Assembly (NCBI GenBank): GCA_963731665.1
Contig: CAVSWP010000010.1
Coordinates: forward strand, 62,001-126,000
DNA: 64,000 bases
Reading direction: 5' to 3'
Source of the DNA: Chersky-840 sp035604715
GTDB lineage: Bacteria > Actinomycetota > Acidimicrobiia > Acidimicrobiales > UBA8190
Below, piece after piece: positions 54,314 to 61,793 of this stretch. Under the pieces are notes generated by a model. That model saw only the letters and a list, made by a program, of their open reading frames with translations, was not told the origin of the DNA and did no database searches. Position 1 is the first letter of the stretch. Each line of letters begins with the position of its first letter. The translations under genes were made by a program, and so were the position numbers.

Positions 54314-54784
54314 ATGAGCATTACGCATCCGTTTGGGGCCCGGGACGACACCGCTTCCGAGCAGGCGCAACGCCGCGCTGCGCAGGCCACGGCGCCGGCG
54401 GTGGTGTACCTGGCGGCCGCCGAGAACACCTACGGCACCCTGCTGTACCGCCGGGCCATGGGCCGGGTCGCCCAGCAGTGGCCCCGGGCGGTCGTCATGG
54501 ACGCCGACGCCTGCGGCTTTGTGTCGCGCGCCGACTGGCACCTTCGCTGGCCGTTCATCCGAGACGGCATCGATTGTGTCGTCGTGCTGTCGGAGGCCGA
54601 CGGCGCCATCGGCCGGGAGACCTGGCTCGAGCTGCGCGACGCCACCGACGCGGAGCTGCCGTGTTGGTTCGTCACCGCCGAGGGGGACCTAGCACCCCTG
54701 GCATCGATGTCCTTCCGGCTCTACCCCGCCGGAGTGCGCACCGAGAGGCGTTGGGCACTGGCCGAGGTGCTGCCCGACGCCTGA
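54314..54784 (+). CDS. Unknown protein, possibly nucleoside 2-deoxyribosyltransferase-like fold
   Basis: 156 residues from ATG 54314, with a run of G before it; ATG 54233 is an in-frame alternative with a Gly/Arg-rich, less protein-like extension. The order VVYLAAAENTYGTLLYRRAM, PRAVVMDADACGF, ADWHLRWPFIRDGIDCVVVL, ADGAIGRETWLELRDA resembles the small alpha/beta fold of nucleoside 2-deoxyribosyltransferase/DUF4406 proteins, with a conserved-looking Glu in ETWLEL. This is a fold-level guess; function unknown. It lies alone between tRNA-Thr and the ECF sigma gene. Confidence 0.6.
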   Translation: MSITHPFGARDDTASEQAQRRAAQATAPAVVYLAAAENTYGTLLYRRAMGRVAQQWPRAVVMDADACGFVSRADWHLRWPFIRDGIDCVVVLSEADGAIGRETWLELRDATDAELPCWFVTAEGDLAPLASMSFRLYPAGVRTERRWALAEVLPDA

Positions 54785-54859
54785 AGGGGCCGCGGCTGCG
54801 ACGAGGTGTCTCCGAGGAGGTGCCGGCGGCGCGCCGTCACCGACGGCACACCCACTGAC

Positions 54860-54865
54860 TATGGT
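54860..54865 (+). promoter_or_regulatory. Candidate -10 TATGGT that selects the ECF sigma start
   Basis: TATGGT lies 7 bases before ATG 54873. The in-frame ATG at 54861 falls inside this hexamer, so a leaderless transcript would begin at 54873. No GGGAAT/GTT SigR-type promoter was found just upstream. Confidence 0.45.
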
Positions 54866-54872
54866 GCAGCGC

Positions 54873-55451
54873 ATGGCCGATCGGGGTCGTTTCACAGAGC
54901 TCGCCATGCCGCACATGCAGGCGTTGTACACCGCCGCCTTGCGCATGACCCGCAACCCGGCCGACGCCGAGGACCTCGTGCAGGAGACGTTCCTGAAGGC
55001 GTACCGCTCCTTCGACCGCTACGAGGACGGGACGAACATCCGGGCGTGGCTCTACAAGATCCTCACCAATACCTTCATCAACAGCTATCGCGCCGCCAAA
55101 CGGCGACCGGAGAAGGCGGACGTCGAGGATGTCGAGGACCTCTACCTGTACCACCGCATCGGCGACCTCCAGGCCACCGGGGCGGGGCGATCGGCGGAGG
55201 ACGAGGTGTTCGAGCACTTCACCGACGACGAGGTGAAGAAGGCCATCGAGTCGCTCCCCGAAGCTTTCCGCATCGCCGTGCTGCTCGCTGACGTGGAGGG
55301 TTTCTCCTACAAGGAGATTGCCGACATCACCGAGGTGCCCATCGGGACTGTCATGAGCCGGATCCACCGGGGAAGAAAGGCGCTTCAGAAGGCGTTGCTC
55401 GAGTTTGCCGTGGCGCGCGGTCTGGTCGGGTCCACCGAGGCGGGGCACTAG
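54873..55451 (+). CDS. ECF sigma factor, SigR/RpoE-like
   Basis: 192 residues from ATG 54873. Region 2 (YTAALRMTRNPADAEDLVQE, TFLKAYRSFDRYEDGTNIRA, WLYKILTNTFINSYR) and region 4 (LPEAFRIAVLLADVEGFSYK, EIADITEVPIGTVMSRIHRG) match the SigR/SigH redox group closely, including the RR(A)RR-like KRRPEKADVEDVED linker. It would direct thiol-oxidative stress genes when released from the anti-sigma factor encoded next. The two genes are 11 bases apart. Confidence 0.92.
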   Translation: MADRGRFTELAMPHMQALYTAALRMTRNPADAEDLVQETFLKAYRSFDRYEDGTNIRAWLYKILTNTFINSYRAAKRRPEKADVEDVEDLYLYHRIGDLQATGAGRSAEDEVFEHFTDDEVKKAIESLPEAFRIAVLLADVEGFSYKEIADITEVPIGTVMSRIHRGRKALQKALLEFAVARGLVGSTEAGH

Positions 55452-55462
55452 CCTCGGGGTTG

Positions 55463-55750
55463 ATGGGAGAAGGCGAGATGGGGTCCGAAGAGCCCGAGGT
55501 CGATTGCAACGAGACGATCGAGCGGCTCTATCACTATCTCGACGGCGAGCTCACCGACGAGCGCCGCAAGGAGATCCGCGTCCATCTCGACGAGTGCGCC
55601 CCGTGCCTCGGGGCCTTTGACTTCGAGTCCGATCTCCGCAAGGTGATCGCCAACCGCTGCAAGGACCACGTCCCGGACTCCCTGCGCCAGCGGGTTCACG
55701 ACGCCATCCTCGAGGAGGAGCGCCGCCAGGCGTCGGGTCACTCGAGTTGA
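55463..55750 (+). CDS. Zinc-binding anti-sigma factor, RsrA-like
   Basis: 95 residues from ATG 55463 (TTG 55460 just before; ATG 55478 also possible). The ZAS signature HLDECAPC gives His41, Cys45, Cys48, with Cys15 as further ligand. In SigR systems oxidation of these Cys releases zinc and frees the sigma factor; the same role is inferred here from sequence and position. A GCCGCCG hairpin follows directly after the stop. Confidence 0.9.
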   Translation: MGEGEMGSEEPEVDCNETIERLYHYLDGELTDERRKEIRVHLDECAPCLGAFDFESDLRKVIANRCKDHVPDSLRQRVHDAILEEERRQASGHSS

Positions 55751-55772
55751 GCCGCCGGTTAGTGTCGGCGGC
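55751..55772 (+). terminator. Candidate hairpin terminator after the anti-sigma gene
   Basis: GCCGCCG (55751-55757) pairs fully with CGGCGGC (55766-55772) around an 8-base loop, starting at the base after the TGA. A second small hairpin CCGGCT-CCGA-AGCCGG lies at 55835-55850. No U-tract. Confidence 0.5.
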
Positions 55773-55960
55773 CCCTCGACACCCCCGTCTTGCCGTCGGT
55801 TGCCCTGCGGTCGGCGCCCACGGCACCTGATCCTCCGGCTCCGAAGCCGGCAATTGGCAATTCCCAACGATCACACAACGACTCGACCTGTCCCTCACGA
55901 CGTCTCATCCAGGCGTCGATAGGAAGCCGAACGCGATCTCAGCGGCGGGAGGTTGAGGGC

Positions 55961-56167
55961 ATGGAAGAGCGCACCGAGTTCGGAGACCAGTCCATCGGGG
56001 GCAGCGCATTCACCGGTCACGGCCGGCCGTCGCGCACGTTCGCGTCGGGCCGGGTCTGCGCCGAGCCCGGCTGCGACACCAAGCTGTCCATCTACAACGA
56101 CGACGAGTACTGCTGCCTGCATCTCAGCCCCAGTACGCCCAGGCTGCGAGGCAAGAAGATCGCCTGA
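55961..56167 (+). CDS. Small zinc-ribbon-like protein (68 residues)
   Basis: ATG 55961, with GGGAGGTTGAG upstream as Shine-Dalgarno. The core RVCAEPGCDTKLSIYNDDEY is followed by CCLHL: Cys33, Cys38, Cys51/Cys52 and His54 could bind one zinc. I recognise the pattern (C-xxxx-C..YN..C..LH) as a conserved small actinobacterial protein without assigned function. The Lys/Arg-rich end (RLRGKKIA) could bind nucleic acid. Confidence 0.75.
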   Translation: MEERTEFGDQSIGGSAFTGHGRPSRTFASGRVCAEPGCDTKLSIYNDDEYCCLHLSPSTPRLRGKKIA

Positions 56168-56193
56168 GAAGGCGCAGACGGCCCCACGCTCCC

Positions 56194-56199
56194 TACACT
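56194..56199 (+). promoter_or_regulatory. -10 element TACACT for a leaderless metalloprotease mRNA
   Basis: TACACT ends 7 bases before GTG 56207 and no Shine-Dalgarno is seen. It is the likely start of the long cofactor transcript. Confidence 0.55.
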
Positions 56200-56206
56200 G
56201 GGGGTC

Positions 56207-57298
56207 GTGACCAGCCCCGTGTCGTGGGACGTGGCCCAACGCGTCGCCACGTGGGTCGGCTCTCGGGGCTCCTTGCTGGGCCCCCCCGGAGCCGGCACCC
56301 TCGACGCGGTCACCATGGCAGAGCTCGAGGCCGACTTCTCCGAGGCCACCACCCGCGCCGAGGCGTTGGTGATCGAAGCCACCGGGCTCCACCCCGCCAC
56401 CGGCAGCGCCGGCGCCCTCGTGCTGGACCGGGCTGGCTGGGTGCGGGCCAACGTGTCCTCGTTCCGCCGGCTGCTCGAGCCCGTGCTCGAGAAGCTCGAC
56501 ACCGGAAGCCTGCAAGGACCCCTGGCCGGAGCGGCCCGCCGGGCGACGGGGGCTCAGCTCGGCCTCGTGCTCGGGTGGATGGCCACGCGGGTGCTCGGGC
56601 AGTACGACCTGCTGTTGGCCGAGGGCGAGGACACCGGCGGGGTGGTGTCGTACGTGGGCCCCAACATCGTGGCCATCGAGCGGCGCCACGGCTTCCCGGC
56701 CAAGCAATTCCGGCTGTGGATCGCCCTGCACGAGGTCACCCACCGTTGCCAGTTCACCGGTGTCCCGTGGCTGCGGCCCCACTTCTTGTCCCTCGTCGAC
56801 CAGGCCATGTCGGGTATGACCCCTGACCCCAAGCGCTTCGTCGAGGCGTTGCGGCGGGCGGCGGCGGCGGTACGGGCCGGGCACAACCCCCTCGAAGAGG
56901 CCGGCATGCTCGGGCTGGTGGCGCCCCCCGAACAGCTCGAGGTGATCGGGCGCATCCAGGCCATGATGAGCCTGCTCGAGGGGCACGGGGACATCACGAT
57001 GGACCGGGCGGGCGCCGACGCCGTGCCCGACGCCGAGACGTTCTCGCGCGTGCTGCGCGAACGGCGCCAACGGGCCAGCCTGCCGTCGCGCCTGCTCCAG
57101 CAGCTGGTGGGGATCGAGGCGAAGTTGCGCCAGTACGAGGCGGGGGAGCGCTTCATCCGCGCCGTGGAGGCCACGGGCGGACCGGAGCTGCTGGCCCGGG
57201 TGTGGGAAGGGCCCGAGATGCTCCCCACCATGGACGAGATCCGCCAGCCGGAGACGTGGGTGACACGGATCGGACCTGCCCGCCTCGCCACGGGCTGA
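56207..57298 (+). CDS. Zinc-dependent metalloprotease (DUF2342, F420-associated family)
   Basis: 363 residues. The HExxH motif is present as HEVTH in IALHEVTHRCQFTGVPWL, with a downstream Glu in LLEGHGDITMD as possible third ligand region. The family (zinc-dependent metalloprotease / coenzyme F420 biosynthesis-associated) sits upstream of tilS in many actinobacteria but has no proven substrate. Its TGA shares a base with the tilS ATG (TGATG), so translation is coupled. Confidence 0.92.
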   Translation: MTSPVSWDVAQRVATWVGSRGSLLGPPGAGTLDAVTMAELEADFSEATTRAEALVIEATGLHPATGSAGALVLDRAGWVRANVSSFRRLLEPVLEKLDTGSLQGPLAGAARRATGAQLGLVLGWMATRVLGQYDLLLAEGEDTGGVVSYVGPNIVAIERRHGFPAKQFRLWIALHEVTHRCQFTGVPWLRPHFLSLVDQAMSGMTPDPKRFVEALRRAAAAVRAGHNPLEEAGMLGLVAPPEQLEVIGRIQAMMSLLEGHGDITMDRAGADAVPDAETFSRVLRERRQRASLPSRLLQQLVGIEAKLRQYEAGERFIRAVEATGGPELLARVWEGPEMLPTMDEIRQPETWVTRIGPARLATG

Positions 57299-58236
57299 TG
57301 TCGGGGGCCGGTGGCGACACGCCGGGCGCGGCTCGGCCCGTCAGCGTCGACACCCTGTTGGAGCGGTGCACCTTCGCCCCCGCCGGCACCCCCCTGTGCT
57401 GTGCGGTCTCGGGGGGCCCGGACTCAGTGGCCCTGTTGGCCTTGGCCGTGGCGGCCGGTTGTGAGGTGACCGCCGTGCACGTCGACCACGGCTTGCGGGC
57501 GGGTTCGGAAGCCGAGGCCGACCTGGTGGCCCGGGCGGCCGCCACCGTGGGGGCGCGCTTTTCCGGGGTGCGGGTGCACGTCGCCGCGGGCCCCAACCTC
57601 GAGGCGCGCGCCCGCGCCGCCCGCCTCTCGGTCCTGCCGCCGGGGTCGGCCACCGGACACACCATGGACGACCAGGCCGAGACCGTCCTCGTCAACCTGC
57701 TGCGGGGCGCGGGACTCGACGGGTTGGCGGGGATGCGACCGGGGCCGGCCCATCCCCTGCTGGCCATCCGCCGGGCCGACACCCATGCGTTGTGCGAGAC
57801 CCTCGGCTTCGAGCCGGTGCAGGACCCCTCCAATGCCGACCCCCGCTTCGTGCGCAACCGCGTCCGCCACGAGCTGCTTCCCTTGGCCAGCTCCCTGGCG
57901 GGGCGCGACCTCGTGCCCGTGCTGGCCCGACAGGCGGCGGTCCTGGCCGACGAGGCCGGCCTGCTCGACGCCCTGGCCGCCGAGATCGACGCCGGGGACG
58001 CCTCGGAGCTGGCTACGGCCCCCCCACCCCTGGCCCGCCGGGCCGCTCGCCGCTGGCTGCGCGCTGGCTCGCCGCACCCTCCCGACCTGGCCGCGGTGGA
58101 GCGGGTCCTGGCCGTGGCGCGCGGCCAGCTGGGCGCCACCGACGTGGCCCCCGGTATCCGGGTCCGACGCTCGCGCGGGGCGCTGTCGTCGGCGCCGATC
58201 GCCCCGGGGGCGTCCGGTAGTGTCGGCGCCCGATGA
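57298..58236 (+). CDS. tilS: tRNA(Ile)-lysidine synthase
   Basis: 312 residues from ATG 57298. The PP-loop SGGPDSVAL (38-46), VDHGLRAGS and GHTMDDQAETVLVNLLRG are diagnostic of the N-type ATP pyrophosphatase TilS; RFVRNRVRHELLP is the usual motif after it. It converts the wobble cytidine of tRNA-Ile(CAU) to lysidine. The C-terminal domains are short compared with E. coli TilS, which is normal for actinobacteria. Confidence 0.93.
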   Translation: MSGAGGDTPGAARPVSVDTLLERCTFAPAGTPLCCAVSGGPDSVALLALAVAAGCEVTAVHVDHGLRAGSEAEADLVARAAATVGARFSGVRVHVAAGPNLEARARAARLSVLPPGSATGHTMDDQAETVLVNLLRGAGLDGLAGMRPGPAHPLLAIRRADTHALCETLGFEPVQDPSNADPRFVRNRVRHELLPLASSLAGRDLVPVLARQAAVLADEAGLLDALAAEIDAGDASELATAPPPLARRAARRWLRAGSPHPPDLAAVERVLAVARGQLGATDVAPGIRVRRSRGALSSAPIAPGASGSVGAR

Positions 58237-58242
58237 CCGGGG

Positions 58243-58830
58243 ATGCGCCATGCCCGTGACGGCGCCACGGTGAGCATCGACCGCTGGGACGATGACCCGG
58301 ACCTGGGCATGGTCGTCGTCGCCGAGGACGTCTTGCACAAGCGGGTCGCCGAGCTCGGAGACCAGCTCACCGCCGAGTACGAAGGCCGCCCTCCCCTCCT
58401 CGTGGGGGTCCTGAAGGGGGCCTTCGTGTTCATGAGCGACCTGGCCCGGGCCATCAGGCTCCCGGTCGAGGTCGACGTCATGGCGGTGGCGTCGTACGGG
58501 TCGGCGACGACCACGAGCGGCGTGGTGCGCATCGTCAAGGACCTCGACTCCGACCTGACCGACCGCCACGTGCTGGTGGTGGAGGACATCGTCGACAGCG
58601 GGCTCACGCTGTCCTATCTGCGCCGCAGCCTCCTGGCCCGGCGGCCGGCGAGCCTCGAGGTGTGTGCCCTGCTCGTGAAAGAGGGCCGGCAGCGGGCCAA
58701 GTTGGACCTGCGCTTCGTGGGGTTCCACATCCCTCCCGATTTCGTGGTGGGGTACGGGCTCGACGTCGCCGAGCGCTACCGCAACGTTCCCGACATCCGC
58801 GTCTACCAGGGCCCGGTCCCCGTTGACTGA
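58243..58830 (+). CDS. hpt: Hypoxanthine phosphoribosyltransferase
   Basis: 195 residues from ATG 58243 (GTG 58270 is possible). PRPP-binding loop VLVVEDIVDSGLTLSYL; ligand region GVLKGAFVFMSDLARAI; the end FVVGYGLDVAERYRNVP. It makes IMP or GMP from the free base and PRPP. In many actinobacteria ftsH stands between hpt and folE; here folE follows after 12 bases, so ftsH is elsewhere or absent. A TAGTGT hexamer near 58217 is a possible internal -10. Confidence 0.94.
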   Translation: MRHARDGATVSIDRWDDDPDLGMVVVAEDVLHKRVAELGDQLTAEYEGRPPLLVGVLKGAFVFMSDLARAIRLPVEVDVMAVASYGSATTTSGVVRIVKDLDSDLTDRHVLVVEDIVDSGLTLSYLRRSLLARRPASLEVCALLVKEGRQRAKLDLRFVGFHIPPDFVVGYGLDVAERYRNVPDIRVYQGPVPVD

Positions 58831-58842
58831 GCGAGCGGGCCG

Positions 58843-59412
58843 GTGACCGTCGATCGCGAGCGCGTCGAGCGCCTCGTCGGCGAGCTCCTCGAGGCCATCG
58901 GCGAGGACCCCGGCCGCGAAGGCCTGCGAGCCACGCCCCGGCGGGTGGCGGCCATGTACGAGGAGCTGTTCGCCGGATCGGACGAGGATCCCGGCAGTTA
59001 CCTGACGGTGACGTTCGCCGAGGATCACGACGAGATGGTGATGGTCCGCGACATCCCGTTCGCGTCCTTGTGCGAGCACCACATGGTGCCGTTCATGGGA
59101 AAGGTGCACGTGGGCTACATCCCCGGCGACGACGGGCGGCTCACGGGCCTGTCGAAGTTGGCCCGGCTGGTCGACGTCTACGCCCATCGCCTGCAGGTCC
59201 AGGAGCGGATGACCACGCAGATCGCCGACACCATGGAAAAGGTGCTCGCCCCGCGCGGGGTGCTGGTGGTGGTGGAGGCCGAGCACCTGTGCATGTCGAT
59301 GCGGGGGGTCAAGAAGCCGGGGACCCTCACCATCACCTCGGCGGTGCGCGGGCTGTTTCGTGACGACCCCCGGACCAGGGCCGAGGCGATGCAGTACGTG
59401 CACGGCCGCTAG
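58843..59412 (+). CDS. folE: GTP cyclohydrolase I
   Basis: 189 residues from GTG 58843. Type IA enzyme: zinc ligands in LCEHHMVPF and AEHLCMSMRGVKKPG, plus VGYIPGDDGRLTGLSKLARL and VQERMTTQIADTM. It converts GTP to dihydroneopterin triphosphate, the first step to folate. It is separated from folP by 65 bp that include a -10 element for folP. Confidence 0.97.
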   Translation: MTVDRERVERLVGELLEAIGEDPGREGLRATPRRVAAMYEELFAGSDEDPGSYLTVTFAEDHDEMVMVRDIPFASLCEHHMVPFMGKVHVGYIPGDDGRLTGLSKLARLVDVYAHRLQVQERMTTQIADTMEKVLAPRGVLVVVEAEHLCMSMRGVKKPGTLTITSAVRGLFRDDPRTRAEAMQYVHGR

Positions 59413-59465
59413 ATCCGTGGTGGCGAGCCCCGTCGGCGGCGGCTGCCGGCCCCGGGCGGCGGCCC

Positions 59466-59471
59466 TAACCT
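59466..59471 (+). promoter_or_regulatory. -10 element TAACCT for a leaderless folP mRNA
   Basis: TAACCT is followed after 6 bases by ATG 59478 with no Shine-Dalgarno, implying an internal promoter for the folP-folB-folK part. Confidence 0.55.
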
Positions 59472-59477
59472 ACGGGC

Positions 59478-60290
59478 ATGGAGCCTCGGGTGATGGGTGT
59501 GATCAACGTCACGCCGGACTCGTTCTCAGACGGCGGTCTCTATTTCGACCCCGAGCGGGCCGTGGCCCACGGCCTCGAGCTGGCCCGCCAGGGAGCCGAC
59601 GTGGTGGACGTGGGTGGGGAGTCCAGTCGGCCCGGGGCCGAGCCGGTGTCCGAGCGCGAGGAGACCAGGCGGGTGGTGCCGGTGATCGAGGCGCTGTCCC
59701 CGCATGTGCGGGTGTCGGTCGACACCGTCAAGCGCGCCGTGGCCGAGGCGGCAATCGCCGCGGGGGCCACCCTGATCAACGACATCTCGGCCTCGCTGTG
59801 GCCGGTGGCGGCGGAGGCCGGGGTGGGGTGGGTGGCCATGCACATGCAGGGCGAGCCCCGCACCATGCAACGCGACCCGCGCTACGACGACGTCGTGGCC
59901 GAGGTGGCTGCCTTTTTGCGGGCCCGGGCCGGCGCCGCCGTCGAGGCGGGGGTGCACGAGGTGTGGGTGGACCCGGGGATCGGCTTCGGCAAGACCGCCG
60001 CCCACAACCTGGCCCTGTTGCGCCATCTGCCCGAGCTGGTAGCGACGGGATTCCCCGTGCTGGTGGGGACGAGTCGCAAGAGCTTCCTGGGCGCGCTGGC
60101 CCCCGATCCCTCGGACCGGCCGTCGGACCCCGGACAGCGGCTTCCGGGGTCCATAGCCACCGCCACGTGGGCCATGCTGGCGGGCGCGTCGATGGTCCGG
60201 GTCCACGACGTGGAGAGCGCCCGGCAGGCGGCCACCCTGGTGGGGGCCACCCGCGTGGCCGAGGCGGGCGCGGCGCTGTGCGATCGATGA
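59478..60290 (+). CDS. folP: Dihydropteroate synthase
   Basis: 270 residues. Pterin-binding TIM barrel: MGVINVTPDSFSDGG near the N-terminus, VDVGGESSRPGAEPVS, NDISA, and GTSRKSFLGAL with the late RVHDVE. It joins the pterin pyrophosphate to p-aminobenzoate. Start ATG fits the leaderless promoter. The stop codon lies inside a 15-bp repeat. Confidence 0.96.
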   Translation: MEPRVMGVINVTPDSFSDGGLYFDPERAVAHGLELARQGADVVDVGGESSRPGAEPVSEREETRRVVPVIEALSPHVRVSVDTVKRAVAEAAIAAGATLINDISASLWPVAAEAGVGWVAMHMQGEPRTMQRDPRYDDVVAEVAAFLRARAGAAVEAGVHEVWVDPGIGFGKTAAHNLALLRHLPELVATGFPVLVGTSRKSFLGALAPDPSDRPSDPGQRLPGSIATATWAMLAGASMVRVHDVESARQAATLVGATRVAEAGAALCDR

Positions 60291-60309
60291 GGCGGTGCGA
60301 TCGATGAGG
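60278..60309. repeat. 15-bp direct repeat across the folP stop
   Basis: GTGCGATCGATGAGG occurs at 60278-60292 and 60295-60309 (17-bp period). The first copy carries the folP TGA. It looks like a small tandem duplication extending the folP 3' end and the spacer to the next gene. Confidence 0.85.
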
Positions 60310-60329
60310 ACGAGGGTGAGGGTGAAGCC

Positions 60330-60842
60330 GTGAAAGGGAAGTGGGCGGCGGGGATCCCCCCGCGCAACTTCACGTGGATCGTGAAGGACCAGCTGGCGGT
60401 GAGCGAGCGGCCGGGAGGCTTCGCGCCGCACCACCGCCGGGTGCGCCGCCAGGAAGAGATCATCTGGCTGCGCGTGCAGGGCTTCAACCGGGTGGTGTCG
60501 TTGCTGCCCTCGCCGCACAACCTGGCCGCCTACGACGAGGGGGAGCTGGTGTGGTCGCACTTCCCGCTCTCCTCGACGGGTGACGTGCGAGAGACCCTGC
60601 TCGACGTCTACCGCAACATCGACACGTGGATGCGCGCCGGTGAACGTCTCCTCGTGCACCAAGAGGAGCTCGGGGACCGGGTCATGGGCGTGGTGTCGGG
60701 GTATCTGCTGTGGAGCGCCCGGCTGCCCGGAGGCCCGCAGGCCGTCGCCGTGGTGGAGCGGCTCATCGGCCACCCCATGGGGCCTCCGGGACTGGACATG
60801 GTGGCCCGGGCCTCGGAGCTCGGCGTCGCCGGCGCCACCTGA
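60330..60842 (+). CDS. Dual-specificity-phosphatase-fold protein lacking the catalytic Cys (pseudo-phosphatase candidate)
   Basis: 170 residues from GTG 60330. The order resembles a small dual-specificity phosphatase: a strand-helix with FNRVVSLLPSPHNLAAYDEG, WSHFPLSSTGD at the acid-loop position, an amphipathic helix (ETLLDVYRNIDTWMRAGE), and LLVHQEELGDRVMGVVSGYL in place of the HCxxxxxR loop. His110 and Arg117 are kept with the right x5 spacing, but the nucleophile Cys is Gln111, so classic phosphatase chemistry is ruled out if the alignment is right. It sits between folP and folB in the folate run. It may bind a phosphate compound or regulate neighbours; function unknown. Confidence 0.65.
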   Translation: MKGKWAAGIPPRNFTWIVKDQLAVSERPGGFAPHHRRVRRQEEIIWLRVQGFNRVVSLLPSPHNLAAYDEGELVWSHFPLSSTGDVRETLLDVYRNIDTWMRAGERLLVHQEELGDRVMGVVSGYLLWSARLPGGPQAVAVVERLIGHPMGPPGLDMVARASELGVAGAT

Positions 60843-60859
60843 GCGCTTCGTTGGGCGGC

Positions 60860-61264
60860 GTGGTGGAGGGCGGCGCCGTCTTCGCGGGGGATCGTGTCGA
60901 GGTGCGGGGACTGCGCGTCGACGGGGTGCACGGGGTCCTGGCCGAGGAGCGCACCACGGCGCAGCCCTTCGAGGTCGACCTCGACCTGTACCTCGACACC
61001 GCGCCGGCGGCGTCGACCGACGATCTCGCCCGCACCGCCGACTACGCGGCCGCCGTCGATCGCACCGTGGCGGTCATCACCGGCCCACCGCATCTCCTGC
61101 TCGAGTCCCTGGCCGGGGCCGTGGCCCAGCGCGTGCTCGAAGACCCGCGTGTCGACGCCGTCACGGTGACGGTGCGCAAGCTGCGTCCCCCGTTGGCCCC
61201 CGAGGTCGCCTCCACCGGGGTGCGCGTCCATCGCCGCCGCCCCGGCCAGGCCCGGCCCGGGTAG
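60860..61264 (+). CDS. folB: Dihydroneopterin aldolase
   Basis: About 134 residues; GTG 60860 or 60863 chosen (TTG 60851 possible) since the family starts a few residues before VEVRGLRVDGVHGVLAEE. Further motifs: QPFEVDLDLYLDT, TADYAAAVDRTVAVI and LLESLAGAVAQRVLEDPRVD, with the catalytic Glu in VLAEER and Lys in VRKLRPP. It makes 6-hydroxymethyl-dihydropterin. It follows the pseudo-phosphatase gene by 17 bases. Confidence 0.92.
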   Translation: MVEGGAVFAGDRVEVRGLRVDGVHGVLAEERTTAQPFEVDLDLYLDTAPAASTDDLARTADYAAAVDRTVAVITGPPHLLLESLAGAVAQRVLEDPRVDAVTVTVRKLRPPLAPEVASTGVRVHRRRPGQARPG

Positions 61265-61271
61265 GTGGGCG

Positions 61272-61733
61272 ATGGCGCGCGCCTTTGTCGGCCTCGGCTC
61301 CAATCTCGGTGACCGCCAGGCCGAGCTGGGCCGGGCCGTCGACGGCCTCCCCGGCGTGGTGGCGGTGTCGCGGCTGTACGAGACCGAGCCGGTGGGAGGT
61401 CCGCGGGGCCAGGACCCCTACCTGAACGTGGTGGTCGAGCTCGACACCGAGCTCGGGCCCCGGGCCCTGCTGGACGTGGCCCGGGGGCTGGAGGCGGCGG
61501 CGGGACGGGAGCGCACGGTGCGGTGGGGGCCGCGCACCTTGGACGTCGACGTGCTGTTGGTGGGCGACGAAGTGGTCGACGACGACGACCTCGTGGTCCC
61601 GCACCCCCGCATGTGGCAGCGACGGTTCGTGGTGGCGCCGCTGGCCGAGCTCGCCCCCGAGCTCGTCCCCGCCGAGGCCCTCCGAGGGGCTGGTGGGGAG
61701 GTCCAGGTGGTGGGTAGACTGGCCGCGTACTGA
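61272..61733 (+). CDS. folK: HPPK, 2-amino-4-hydroxy-6-hydroxymethyldihydropteridine diphosphokinase
   Basis: 153 residues. FVGLGSNLGDRQAEL, SRLYETEPVGG, PYLNVVVELDT, RWGPRTLDVDVLLVGD and VPHPRMWQRRFVVAPLAEL are all characteristic. It transfers pyrophosphate to the pterin, making the substrate of FolP. Starts 7 bases after folB. Confidence 0.96.
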   Translation: MARAFVGLGSNLGDRQAELGRAVDGLPGVVAVSRLYETEPVGGPRGQDPYLNVVVELDTELGPRALLDVARGLEAAAGRERTVRWGPRTLDVDVLLVGDEVVDDDDLVVPHPRMWQRRFVVAPLAELAPELVPAEALRGAGGEVQVVGRLAAY

Positions 61734-61793
61734 TCCGATCGCCTGGAGCGACCGGCACCCTCGGTGAGGGGCTGGAGCGCAGAGAGGGGTCTG

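Noticed and set aside
54044..54314. tRNA-Thr as an integration site
   Set aside because: No integrase, no duplicated tRNA 3' end and no phage genes nearby.
57424..59403. 659-codon minus-strand ORF opposite tilS, hpt and folE
   Set aside because: Crosses three real genes; His/Gly/Asp-rich shadow composition.
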